Source: Acetanaerobacterium elongatum (GTDB lineage Bacteria > Bacillota > Clostridia > Oscillospirales > Ruminococcaceae). Taken from it: a stretch of 64,000 nt of DNA. Location: the NCBI RefSeq assembly GCF_900103835.1, contig NZ_FNID01000004.1:44938-108937 (forward strand), read 5' to 3'. The first letter of the stretch is position 1, and each line of letters starts with the position of its first letter. Positions 34,632 through 42,839 of this stretch are shown here, piece by piece. The translations under genes and the position numbers were made by a program. Under the pieces are notes generated by a model. It saw only the letters and a program-made list of their open reading frames with translations. It was not told the origin of the DNA and ran no database searches.

Positions 34632-35319
34632 ATTGCATGATATAGATTGTATTCTTATTAAAATAACCTGACGCGAAGGCCAGCTTAAAGTAAAACTCCA
34701 TGTTTTCGTAGCTCTCGTACCGCGTAGCCTTCAAAAAATCCTTCACCGTATAGGTTTCAACATAGCCGTAGGGGTTGCATACGGTTACCTTATCGTTTGG
34801 AATATCTAGCCCCGTGATGACAGCGTAGTGGAGCGTCCATACCGCAGTGTCTCCCTCACGATAGAGCGCTGCAAACTGGAACGGTACCGGTTTGCCTGCC
34901 GCAAGGCTGTTATAAACCATATCAATCAGTTTGGAATTGGTGAGGTTTACATGCCGTGTGGTGGTATAAGCGGGGATACAGCGGTTAATCTCCCGGCAAA
35001 AGCCTTCTTCGGTGGCGGTAGGAATTTTATCGCCATACCGCCGCTCAAGCTCCTGCTCGGTGACGGGGGTACCTGCCCAGCTGGATACCATCTCGATACT
35101 GGCGTAACCGCAGGTAACCTGCTGCTTGATAACCTGAATACCATCCACGGAAACAGGGGATTGGTATTTTGCGTTTGAATATACCGCGCTGATATCGTCG
35201 TTTATGATAGAATCCAAAACGGCCTGCTTTACAAACAGCCCGCCAAAGGCCAGTACCAGTACACCTAGGATAATGCCCGCAGTTACAAAAACTCTTTTGC
35301 GCATATTTTTGCTTTTCAT
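34630..35319 (-). CDS. Exported or anchored C39-like peptidase
   Basis: 229 aa. N-terminal signal-anchor (VFVTAGIILGVLVLAFGGLF), then a papain-like C39_2 domain: IKQQVTCGYASIEMVSSW with catalytic Cys, TLHYAVITGLD with His, and VTVCNPYGYV with the third residue (Asn). Such domains cleave peptides or serve as unattached processing proteases; no bacteriocin gene is near. ATG at 35319 is preceded by AGGTG; the longer frame overlaps the neighbouring methyltransferase. Third gene of the SGNH-methyltransferase-C39 string. Confidence 0.8.
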   Translation of the reverse strand: MKSKNMRKRVFVTAGIILGVLVLAFGGLFVKQAVLDSIINDDISAVYSNAKYQSPVSVDGIQVIKQQVTCGYASIEMVSSWAGTPVTEQELERRYGDKIPTATEEGFCREINRCIPAYTTTRHVNLTNSKLIDMVYNSLAAGKPVPFQFAALYREGDTAVWTLHYAVITGLDIPNDKVTVCNPYGYVETYTVKDFLKATRYESYENMEFYFKLAFASGYFNKNTIYIMQ

Positions 35320-35342
35320 TCTGTCACCTATTCTACTGATTG

Positions 35343-36149
35343 TCATTTTACGCCAATACGCATACGGTAGCAAAAATCAATAGAAAAAGTCGTATGCTTA
35401 AAAGTTGACTTTACTACCTCTTTATATTTCTCAAGCTGTACTAAAATCTCTTCGGGCGCATGTTTAAGCACCGTCTGAAGCCCGCCTTGGCTCATTACAA
35501 GCCCAACCATACGCGCGGCATCGCATTGCTCGCTGTTGGCAAACACCAGTTCGCGAACGTAGCGAAAATACCCGCTCTTTTTGATGTTGTTCAAGTGTTC
35601 ATCCTTGCCAAAGCGTACAAAGGTATCTTTAACAGCAGGATGTGTCTGTTCCAGCTCCAGCACCCGCTGCGTAAGCTCTTGGTAGGCAAGCTCCGCCGCA
35701 ACGCCGCACACCGGCGGCCAATCGTTATCCACCGTCGCGAATATCCCGCCGGGTTTTAAAACACGGTTAACCTCCGCTAAGGTATCGGCAGGGTTCATCC
35801 AGTGAAACGACTGTGAGCATACCACCGCATCGACGCTGCCGGCATCAAGCCCCGTATCATGCGAAAAAGCCTTGATAAACCGGACTTGTTCACTCTCCCG
35901 CCGGCGTGCGAACGCGAGCATATCCTCGCTTGCGTCAATGCCGATAACCCGTGTGCAATGGCCCAACCAAGCGAGAATTGAAAGCCCCGTGCCGCAGCCT
36001 AAATCCACCACTGTATCGGGCCTTGAACCGAGGTAACGTTCAATGACGTCCGGCACATAGTCTGGCATTGCAGGGCGTGCTGTATCATAAATCTGCGCAA
36101 TCCCTGTAAAACGGTCGGCATTAAGATTATAGCTTTGCTGCATCGCCAT
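35343..36149 (-). CDS. Class I SAM-dependent methyltransferase
   Basis: 268 aa. SAM motif I VVDLGCGTGLSILAWLG, acidic motif II (IGIDASEDML), and HWMNPADTLAEVNRVLKPGG (methyltransf_11 type). Similar to the small-molecule methyltransferases of the YjhP/Tam sort, with no confident substrate. RBS AAGGAGAG before ATG 36149. Lies 20 nt downstream of the SGNH hydrolase gene. Confidence 0.88.
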   Translation of the reverse strand: MAMQQSYNLNADRFTGIAQIYDTARPAMPDYVPDVIERYLGSRPDTVVDLGCGTGLSILAWLGHCTRVIGIDASEDMLAFARRRESEQVRFIKAFSHDTGLDAGSVDAVVCSQSFHWMNPADTLAEVNRVLKPGGIFATVDNDWPPVCGVAAELAYQELTQRVLELEQTHPAVKDTFVRFGKDEHLNNIKKSGYFRYVRELVFANSEQCDAARMVGLVMSQGGLQTVLKHAPEEILVQLEKYKEVVKSTFKHTTFSIDFCYRMRIGVK

Positions 36150-36169
36150 TCGCTCTCCTTGTTGTTCTA

Positions 36170-36817
36170 TTACTCGGCGGCAAAAGCCTCAATCCACCGA
36201 TCGGCTATCAACGCATGGCCGATCGGGGTGGGGTGAACGCCGTCTACCGTATAGTAAAGCGGGCCCTCGCCTGTTTTTTTCATCTCTTCGTCAAAGACCT
36301 CCTGCAGATCGATAAACCGTGCGGAATACTCCTGAGCCAGCTTTCTCACTACCGCCCGCTTGGGGTCGAGGTCGGCATGCCACTCCGCTTTGTCGGGCTC
36401 ATTCTCCAACACAAAGGGCGCCAGTAAAATCAGCTTGGTCTGCTTCCGTACGGCAAGCACCTCGTTAAGCAGTTCGCGGTAGATTTCCTCAAAGCGCTCC
36501 ACGGGGCTGTGCAGGCCCATATCAAACAACCGCCAGGTATCGTTTACACCTATGTAGATTGATACAATGGTCGGGAACGGGTATAGCTCGGTGCAGTCGC
36601 GCTTAAACCGACGCTTCAGATCAGAGATGCGGTTACCGGAAACGCCTCGGTTCAGGCACTGGATATTATGCTGCGGCAATAATGCCCCGAGCTTTTGGCT
36701 TACAGCAAGCGGGTAACCTTCACCAAGGCTGTTTAACCTAAAATAGCTGCGGCCCGTATCGGTGATGCTATCCCCCTGAAATAGTACTATCTCGTTCTTA
36801 TCAAAATCATATTGCAT
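36170..36817 (-). CDS. SGNH/GDSL-family hydrolase
   Basis: 215 aa, no signal peptide, so cytosolic. Blocks: I VLFQGDSITDTGRSY (nucleophile Ser), II NRGVSGNRISDL (Gly), III IYIGVNDTWR (Asn), V DGVHPTPIGHAL (catalytic Asp and His). Typical of rhamnogalacturonan-acetylesterase-like or YpmR/TesA-like esterases; deacetylation of imported glycans is a plausible role. RBS AAGGAGAG. Confidence 0.9.
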   Translation of the reverse strand: MQYDFDKNEIVLFQGDSITDTGRSYFRLNSLGEGYPLAVSQKLGALLPQHNIQCLNRGVSGNRISDLKRRFKRDCTELYPFPTIVSIYIGVNDTWRLFDMGLHSPVERFEEIYRELLNEVLAVRKQTKLILLAPFVLENEPDKAEWHADLDPKRAVVRKLAQEYSARFIDLQEVFDEEMKKTGEGPLYYTVDGVHPTPIGHALIADRWIEAFAAE

Positions 36818-36957
36818 GTCTATCTCTCCTTCTTGTCATAACTTATTCCAAGGCTCAGATTGATTATACCATAATGCTTGATATTATAGTATAATCCCAA
36901 TTTTGAAGCAGGCTGAGCAAAGAACGCCGGCCCAAAACATTCCTTGATATTATACCA

Positions 36958-36998
36958 CAAAAATGCACCGCAGCTTTTCCCTTATTTGCCGCAGTGCA
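36958..36998 (-). terminator. Terminator of the 515-aa exported protein gene
   Basis: Minus-strand 11-bp stem with two G-U pairs (36998-36988 with 36974-36964) followed by TTTTTGTGG, 34 nt after the stop at 37032. Confidence 0.65.
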
Positions 36999-37031
36999 CC
37001 TTATAATAGACGAAACTCCCAGCTTTGCTTA

Positions 37032-38579
37032 TTACCGTATGGTAAATGCCGCTCCGTAACTGGGGTGCCAAACAATCTTTTCTCCGCTTAAGGGGGAGGT
37101 TCCCTCCCAAAATCCGGTGGCGCTGTTCCACACCCAGTCACCCGACATTGTGGGTGAAAGACCGGTTGGTTCCGGCTTACCTGCGTAACCGGACTTCCAT
37201 ATCTTTGTGCTGCTGCCCGGATAGGTAAACTGCCCGCGTTTCGGGGTTCTTATAATGGTTTTGGGAAGGCTCGGCTCGGATGCCGTCTCCACCGTTTCAG
37301 GAAGATAGTCGCCGTTTTCAAGGCGCTTCTGCTGCTGCGTTTGGTATTCTGCTGCCGCAGTATTTTCGTCGATTACCCGAACCGGCTTATCAGTTAGTTC
37401 ACTGCCCAATAGCTGCTCTGTCAAGCCCGAATAGTAAGGATCGGTGAGCACATGCAGCGTTTTGGTACCATCGTCCATAGTAAGTCTTGCACCAAACATA
37501 ATATGCACCGCTTCAAGCGACAGGCTCAAGGCGCCGTTTTCGTCCGCCAGCAGGGGGGTAATCTCCTCCAGCTTGCCGGTAAAGGAGTCATACACCGTAA
37601 TCTTCTGGTTTGGGATAAGCTCTTTGGCTTCAAACACAGGGTTTAAGCCCATCTCATTTAATGGGCCTGTGTAAAGGCTTTTCGACGCATTCTCAAAGCC
37701 GTAATAGTCCAGCGTTTCGGGAATTCCCGTATGGGAGGTTTTTCGCGGCAGAGCCAGTGAATGCACATCCAGCAGAAAACCGTTATTACCGTCAAAATAA
37801 ATTGACAGGATGTCAGTATGTACTACCGGAACGTAGCTTACGCCGCTGATCATCACGCTTTCTTTGGCCTGCGAATAGATCATTTTTGCGTCATCCAGCG
37901 TTTTTAGCCCGAAGAATGAGAGCGGAAGGTTCAGTGTAGTGCTGTTTAGTGCCTCAGCAGCAAAACCGGCGTTTATAATGACATTGTTATAGTCTACAGC
38001 CGTACCTGTTATCGGTAAAAAGTTTGAGATATCCTCAAACGAGATCAGTACGCCATTCTCATCATACAGCTGTCTGCCGTCCAGCTCAAGTACATCGCGC
38101 ATAAGCTCCGTATTATACAGCGGATTGTCGGGGTCTTCGAGGTTTTTGGTTTCTTCGGTATCCTTTACATATACCACGTTGCCGCCCGAGAAGATAAATC
38201 TTCCCTTCTCATCCTCATAAAGTGTGTGCCCCGTAGGAAGGATGATATTGGTGGAGGTCGCCTTACTGTCGCTAATATAGGCAACCTGAAAATTAAAAAT
38301 CTCACGGTGGTTTTCAGTGGCATAACCCAACAGCAGCTTAAGTTGAGCCTCGTTCAGTGCTCCAACTGCCGGGTAAAGCGTAATATCCTTGAGCGACATA
38401 ATCGAAGAAGAAACCGCCGATGAGGTCGGCACATTGGATGAGCCGCTGCTCAAGGTGGCTTGGCCGCCTAAAACCGTTGTGCCTGCAATGCTCTCAACCA
38501 ACGTACAACTACCAAGCAGGCATAAGAACAACGCAACAAGTATGATTATAATAACGAATGTCTTTAAGTAAAACTTCAT
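37032..38579 (-). CDS. Exported protein with stalk-type C-terminal domain, function unknown
   Basis: 515 aa. N-terminal signal/anchor (TFVIIIILVALFLCLLGSC, a possible lipobox LGSC), a short Ser-rich stretch, and then a long extracytoplasmic part. Residues about 345-395 (ADENGALSLSLEAVHIMFGA, then MDDGTKTLHVLT) resemble the copper-amine-oxidase-N-like stalk domain common in clostridial surface proteins. The middle (about 90-330) has no recognised family. The C-terminal quarter (SPTMSGDWVWNSATGFWEGT) is aromatic-rich. Strong AAAGGAGGT site before ATG 38579. Its role could be envelope-associated; nothing more can be claimed. Confidence 0.7.
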   Translation of the reverse strand: MKFYLKTFVIIIILVALFLCLLGSCTLVESIAGTTVLGGQATLSSGSSNVPTSSAVSSSIMSLKDITLYPAVGALNEAQLKLLLGYATENHREIFNFQVAYISDSKATSTNIILPTGHTLYEDEKGRFIFSGGNVVYVKDTEETKNLEDPDNPLYNTELMRDVLELDGRQLYDENGVLISFEDISNFLPITGTAVDYNNVIINAGFAAEALNSTTLNLPLSFFGLKTLDDAKMIYSQAKESVMISGVSYVPVVHTDILSIYFDGNNGFLLDVHSLALPRKTSHTGIPETLDYYGFENASKSLYTGPLNEMGLNPVFEAKELIPNQKITVYDSFTGKLEEITPLLADENGALSLSLEAVHIMFGARLTMDDGTKTLHVLTDPYYSGLTEQLLGSELTDKPVRVIDENTAAAEYQTQQQKRLENGDYLPETVETASEPSLPKTIIRTPKRGQFTYPGSSTKIWKSGYAGKPEPTGLSPTMSGDWVWNSATGFWEGTSPLSGEKIVWHPSYGAAFTIR

Positions 38580-38795
38580 TGGGTACCTCCTTTTCCTTAC
38601 ATTTCAACAAGCAAGTCCGGAACCTGAACCAATCTCCGGCAAGTCATTATAATAATTGATTTATGCATATTTTTGTTCAAAAAATCGCTTGGGTATGCCG
38701 TTTGCAATATCCTGCAGCAATTCTGGCATCATTTTAACAACACAGCCGCATTTTTGCAAGCCTATCCACCATCTTTATGAAAAGTGGGTAAAAAT

Positions 38796-38824
38796 TTTAT
38801 AAAAAAAGCGGAAGCGCTTGCCAA
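38796..38824 (-). promoter_or_regulatory. Promoter with LacI/CcpA-type operator for the 515-aa gene
   Basis: Minus strand TTGGCA (38824-38819), 17-nt spacer, TATAAA (38801-38796). The spacer overlaps GGCAAGCGCTTCC, a near-palindrome around a central CG like catabolite-responsive elements. The remaining part of this intergenic region (38580-39069) shows only AT-rich sequence apart from the plus-strand promoter near 38953. Confidence 0.5.
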
Positions 38825-38952
38825 TTCCTACAGGAGATTTATTAAATCACATTCAAAAGAATTGTCGCAATATGACAAGATACTGATTTCTCTTTGAAGG
38901 CGGTTTGTATGTTTATCACTTTTTATCCGTTCTTCGGGTAACAGAAATCTGA

Positions 38953-38981
38953 TTTACTTATGTGCTTTGCTATGGTAAAAT
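38953..38981 (+). promoter_or_regulatory. Possible promoter of the M23 lipoprotein gene
   Basis: TTTACT (38953-38958), 17-nt spacer, TAAAAT (38976-38981); -35 element is weak. Confidence 0.4.
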
Positions 38982-39069
38982 AGAAGTTAAATAATACTAA
39001 TTCCAATAAGAAGCGGTACTTCTGCTGTAACTTATTTAGGCCGATCTGTTCGGCGGATTGGGGTTATCC

Positions 39070-40647
39070 ATGGTCAAACGCATAATCAGCGCTTTGCTTG
39101 CGGCAGGGTTGTTGCTGCTGCCGCTGAGCGGATGCTCTATTTTAAAACTAAATAAAGCTTTTGACAGTTCGGCGGTAGTTTCGGCTACCTTTATTTATGG
39201 CAAAAGCAGTGTGCTGATCTCTGACAGCGGCGCCATTGCACAGCTGGCCGCCGTTGTGAACAGCGGGCACCCCGTGACCGTTGATACACTGAATGTTTCT
39301 ACGCCGCTTGTTCAGATAAGCACCGTGGGTAGGGGCGACCGTGTGCAAACGCTCAGTATCTATGATTTTGCGGCGGAAAGCGGGTACGCCTATATCCTTA
39401 CACAGGACGGCACCTATTATGAAGTAAATCGGGCCGAGCTTTTTAAGCTGCTCTCCGGCGACAGTTTCAGCGCCCTTTACTCTGAGCACAGCCTGCCCTC
39501 CGCTACCATCAGCGCAGAAGGCAAGCTGGGCGAGCTGCTGCCAAGCGACGGCGTATGGAGCTACAAGCGGTTTGACGGCAATTTTTACGATGCCCCTCCG
39601 CTAACACCCCCACAGCCCTATAAATATGTAATCACTACCCCCGCTTCGCCCGATATTACCTTTTCGTTAGCTCCAACCTCTGTTACAGTAAAGGTGGTGC
39701 ACAAGGGCAAGGAGCTGTTTTCGGGCAGTCTGGAGGAATTCAAGGGCTTTAAAATGTCCTCCGGCGGGCGGTATGAGTATACTGTAAACGCAGACTGGAG
39801 CGAGGCCGCCTTAAAGGAGCTTCGCGGTAACGCGTTGTACACCTTCTGCATTGATTATAATCCCGCCGCAAGCTTTGAACTGAGCGCCACCGAAAGTGAC
39901 CCCGGTGAGACGCTGGTAATCTACGCGCGCGGGCTTGCGGGCAAGCAGATTACGGTGAATTCCCCGTTTAAATTTGAACCCGAGTTTTTTGATTATGATG
40001 ATATGCGTGTCTGCCTGTTCCCGCTAAGCTACTTAAACGCAGCCGGAACCTACACGCTGGAGCTGAATGCCGAAAGCGCCTATGCGAAGTATGCGATTAC
40101 GCTAAAGGATAAAAAATTCGAGATACAGGAACTGACGGTAGACAGCAAAACCGCAAACAGTACCATTAAAAGTGACGAGGCCAATGCGGAGTTTACGAAG
40201 GTTATTCAGCCGCTCAAGGCAGTGCGGGATAAGGAGAAGTATTTTCAGGGTAAATTCATTATGCCTGTATCAGGAGAGATTACTACCGAGTTTGGCTCCG
40301 CACGCAGCATTAACGGCACCCTCTCGGAACGGCACAGCGGCATTGATATTGCCGCAAAGCGTGGTACCAAGGTGAAGGCCTCGGGGGCCGGACGTGTGCT
40401 GTATGCGGGTATGCTGAAGCTAACCGGCAACACCGTACTCATCGAGCACGGCTTTGGATTAAAAACGTGGTATTACCATATGGACTCGCTCAATGTGAAA
40501 ACCGACGATAGGGTGCAGCAGGGCGATGTTATTGGCAAAGTAGGCTCCACCGGTTTTTCCACCGGGCCTCATCTGCACTTTGCAATGTCGGTAAACGGCG
40601 TGTTCATCAACCCGAATACCGCAATTAAGAATGTACTAATTGATTAA
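39070..40647 (+). CDS. Lipoprotein with C-terminal M23 (LytM) endopeptidase domain
   Basis: 525 aa. Signal peptide with lipobox (LLLLPLSGC); residues about 20-390 form an unrecognised extracytoplasmic region, partly beta-rich; the C-terminal 130 residues are an M23 peptidase: TEFGSARSINGTLSERHSGI, then DIAAKRGTKV, and the final HLHFAM. The zinc ligands (HSGID and HLHF) are present, so it is probably active. It would cleave peptidoglycan cross-bridges at the outer face of the membrane. ATG 39070 chosen (GGGG six bases before) over a TTG at 39058. Confidence 0.88.
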   Translation: MVKRIISALLAAGLLLLPLSGCSILKLNKAFDSSAVVSATFIYGKSSVLISDSGAIAQLAAVVNSGHPVTVDTLNVSTPLVQISTVGRGDRVQTLSIYDFAAESGYAYILTQDGTYYEVNRAELFKLLSGDSFSALYSEHSLPSATISAEGKLGELLPSDGVWSYKRFDGNFYDAPPLTPPQPYKYVITTPASPDITFSLAPTSVTVKVVHKGKELFSGSLEEFKGFKMSSGGRYEYTVNADWSEAALKELRGNALYTFCIDYNPAASFELSATESDPGETLVIYARGLAGKQITVNSPFKFEPEFFDYDDMRVCLFPLSYLNAAGTYTLELNAESAYAKYAITLKDKKFEIQELTVDSKTANSTIKSDEANAEFTKVIQPLKAVRDKEKYFQGKFIMPVSGEITTEFGSARSINGTLSERHSGIDIAAKRGTKVKASGAGRVLYAGMLKLTGNTVLIEHGFGLKTWYYHMDSLNVKTDDRVQQGDVIGKVGSTGFSTGPHLHFAMSVNGVFINPNTAIKNVLID

Positions 40648-40656
40648 CAAAACACA

Positions 40657-40690
40657 ATGCCCCGAAGGGTTTTGCCCTCGGGGCATTTGT
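40657..40690 (+). terminator. Terminator of the M23 lipoprotein gene
   Basis: Stem ATGCCCCG-AAGGG / CCCTCGGGGCAT (40657-40664 with 40679-40686, extended by GGG/CCC) ending in TTTGTAC. The U-tract is short. Confidence 0.7.
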
Positions 40691-40746
40691 ACGGTGCCGT
40701 GTTGCTTTGCTTTAGTTACAGGACATTCGAGAAACTAAGTCTTGTA

Positions 40747-41049
40747 TTATAACTGGGGGGCTTCACCTGTGTTCTGCTCTTCCTGCGCGAGCTTTTCAAT
40801 GTGGCTGTGATACTCCTTGAGTATCTCGTCCTCCAGCTTCTTTCTGGCTTCAACGGTTATAGGATGCACTACATCTCTGAAAACTCCATTCTCCTCCTTG
40901 CGGCTCGGCATAGCAACGAAAAACCGTTCAGGCCCTTCGATTACCTTGATATCGTGCACGGCAAGGTCGGAGTCTATTGTCACCGAAACAAGCGCGCGGA
41001 GCCTGCCCTCGTTGTAGATTCTGCGGATTTTGATTTCTGTAATATTCAT
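40747..41049 (-). CDS. spoVG: Septation regulator SpoVG
   Basis: 100 aa. Typical MNITEIKIRRIYNEGRLRAL start and VHDIKVIEGPERFFVAMPSR motif; a site-specific nucleic-acid binding protein linked to sporulation and envelope genes in Firmicutes. Near-perfect AGGAGGAG site. The adjacent plus-strand gene murC is divergent; the start is separated by about 240 nt. Confidence 0.95.
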   Translation of the reverse strand: MNITEIKIRRIYNEGRLRALVSVTIDSDLAVHDIKVIEGPERFFVAMPSRKEENGVFRDVVHPITVEARKKLEDEILKEYHSHIEKLAQEEQNTGEAPQL

Positions 41050-41141
41050 AATGTTAACTCCTCCTACAGTCTTATTATCAGTCGTCCCGCTGCTTCTTAT
41101 ACAGGTATTGGTATAAATTTTTCATAAAAGCAAAAAAAGTG

Positions 41142-41170
41142 TTTATTTTATCGGGCACACGCAATATAAT
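41142..41170 (+). promoter_or_regulatory. Promoter of murC
   Basis: TTTATT (41142-41147), 17-nt spacer, TATAAT (41165-41170); leader of about 110 nt. Confidence 0.5.
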
Positions 41171-41287
41171 ATTTGATGTTAGCGCTTGAAATATACTTTG
41201 TTGCATTGTTAGTTTTAAGGTACTTTTTCTAGTAAAAAACGACAGTCTTTTTAATAACAAGCGGTTTAGAAAGGGATGGTTCTTGCT

Positions 41288-42688
41288 ATGCAGAGGGACA
41301 TTAGTACGATTGAGATAGACGAAAGCATATTAAGTGGTAAAACGCATGTTCATTTTATTGGAGTAGGCGGTTCTGGGATGTTCCCGTTGGTACAGATTTT
41401 GCTTGCTGAAGGCTTTTGTATCAGCGGTTCGGATAACAACGAAACCGAGACTCTTGCCATTGAGCGCGGCTTGGGGGTTGAGGTGTTCATGGGGCATAGC
41501 CCAGAAAACCTGAAGGGTGCCGACCTGGTGGTATATTCTGCGGCGATTATGCAGGATAACCCCGAGCTGATGGCAGCGCGCGAGCAGGGGATTTTAACCA
41601 TTGAGCGCTCCATTCTTTTGGGGCTTATCACCAAACGGTACGGCAACGCGCTGTGTGTTTCGGGTACGCATGGCAAAACCACCACAACCTCGATGCTGAC
41701 GCAGATACTTTTTGAGGCGGGCCTGGACCCTTCTGCGGTAATCGGCGGCAAGCTTCATGCCATCGGTGGCAGCGGCAGGGCCGGACATAGTGAATTAATG
41801 GTGTGCGAGGCCTGCGAGTTTGTTGACACGTTTTTAAAGCTGTTTCCCGATACCGCAATCATTCTGAACATAGATAACGACCATCTGGATTACTTCGGCA
41901 CCGTTGAAAATACCATCAAATCGTTTCATCAGTTTGCCAAAAAGGCTACAAAGCTGGTAATCGTTAATGGGGATGATGCAAACTCCATGAAGGCGGTGGA
42001 AGGACTTAAGACAGAGATCATCACCTTTGGGCTAAAGGAGCACAACGACTACCGTGCTGAGAACATTATACACAGTGACGGGCGCGAGCGTTACAATACA
42101 TCTTTTGACTTGGTATACAAAGGGCAGCTTGTTGCACACATTGTGCTGCACGTGCCGGGCGTACACAATGTTTATAACGCGATGGCAGCGGCGGTTTCGG
42201 CAATAAGCGCAGGAGCTTCTCCTTTGCAGGCAGCGGAAGGGCTTTCGCATTTTAAGGGCGCGGGCAGGCGCTTTGAGATACTGGGGCATGTGAACGGCGT
42301 TACGATTGCCGACGATTATGCCCATCACCCCGCCGAGCTTACCGTTACCCTGCGCGCAGCCAAGAGCATGGGCTACAAAAAGGTGTGGGCGGTATTCCAG
42401 CCGTTTACCTTTTCGCGTACCTACCTACTGCTGGAGGACTTTGCTCAGGCACTCTCGATAGCCGACCGCGTGGTGCTCTCCCCCATTATGGGTTCACGCG
42501 AGGTGAACACCTACAATATCTATTCGACAGATCTTGCCGAAAAAATAGGGGGTTGTGTGGTACAGGACAGCTTTGAACAGATTGCAGATTATGTGCTGAA
42601 GAATGCGGAAGAGGGCGACCTTGTAATCACCCTTGGCTGCGGTGATATCTACAAGGCGGCAAAGCTGATGCTAAAATCGGCAGAATAA
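41288..42688 (+). CDS. murC: UDP-N-acetylmuramate--L-alanine ligase
   Basis: 466 aa, Mur ligase. N-terminal FIGVGGSGMFPLVQILLAEG (UDP-binding), central ATP-binding SGTHGKTTTTSM, LNIDNDHLDYFG, and C-terminal DDYAHHPAEL. Adds L-alanine to UDP-MurNAc in the cytosol. The ATG at 41288 is chosen because AAAGGG abuts an ATG at 41276. It is monocistronic between its promoter and a strong terminator. Confidence 0.96.
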   Translation: MQRDISTIEIDESILSGKTHVHFIGVGGSGMFPLVQILLAEGFCISGSDNNETETLAIERGLGVEVFMGHSPENLKGADLVVYSAAIMQDNPELMAAREQGILTIERSILLGLITKRYGNALCVSGTHGKTTTTSMLTQILFEAGLDPSAVIGGKLHAIGGSGRAGHSELMVCEACEFVDTFLKLFPDTAIILNIDNDHLDYFGTVENTIKSFHQFAKKATKLVIVNGDDANSMKAVEGLKTEIITFGLKEHNDYRAENIIHSDGRERYNTSFDLVYKGQLVAHIVLHVPGVHNVYNAMAAAVSAISAGASPLQAAEGLSHFKGAGRRFEILGHVNGVTIADDYAHHPAELTVTLRAAKSMGYKKVWAVFQPFTFSRTYLLLEDFAQALSIADRVVLSPIMGSREVNTYNIYSTDLAEKIGGCVVQDSFEQIADYVLKNAEEGDLVITLGCGDIYKAAKLMLKSAE

Positions 42689-42713
42689 CCCGCAGGTTTG
42701 AAAATCCACCTAA

Positions 42714-42760
42714 AACACCGGATTGCTACCCTTATGGTAAGCAAGTCCGGTGTTCTTTTT
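42714..42760 (+). terminator. Terminator of murC
   Basis: Long stem AACACCGGA/TCCGGTGTT (42714-42722 with 42746-42754), extended by TTGCT/AGCAA and ACC/GGT, followed by CTTTTTG. Confidence 0.85.
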
Positions 42761-42839
42761 GTGATAAACTTGTATATAATTTATGAATAATCATTTCGGT
42801 TGGAAAACGCTGTTTATCCTGTAAAAATAATGTATCAGC

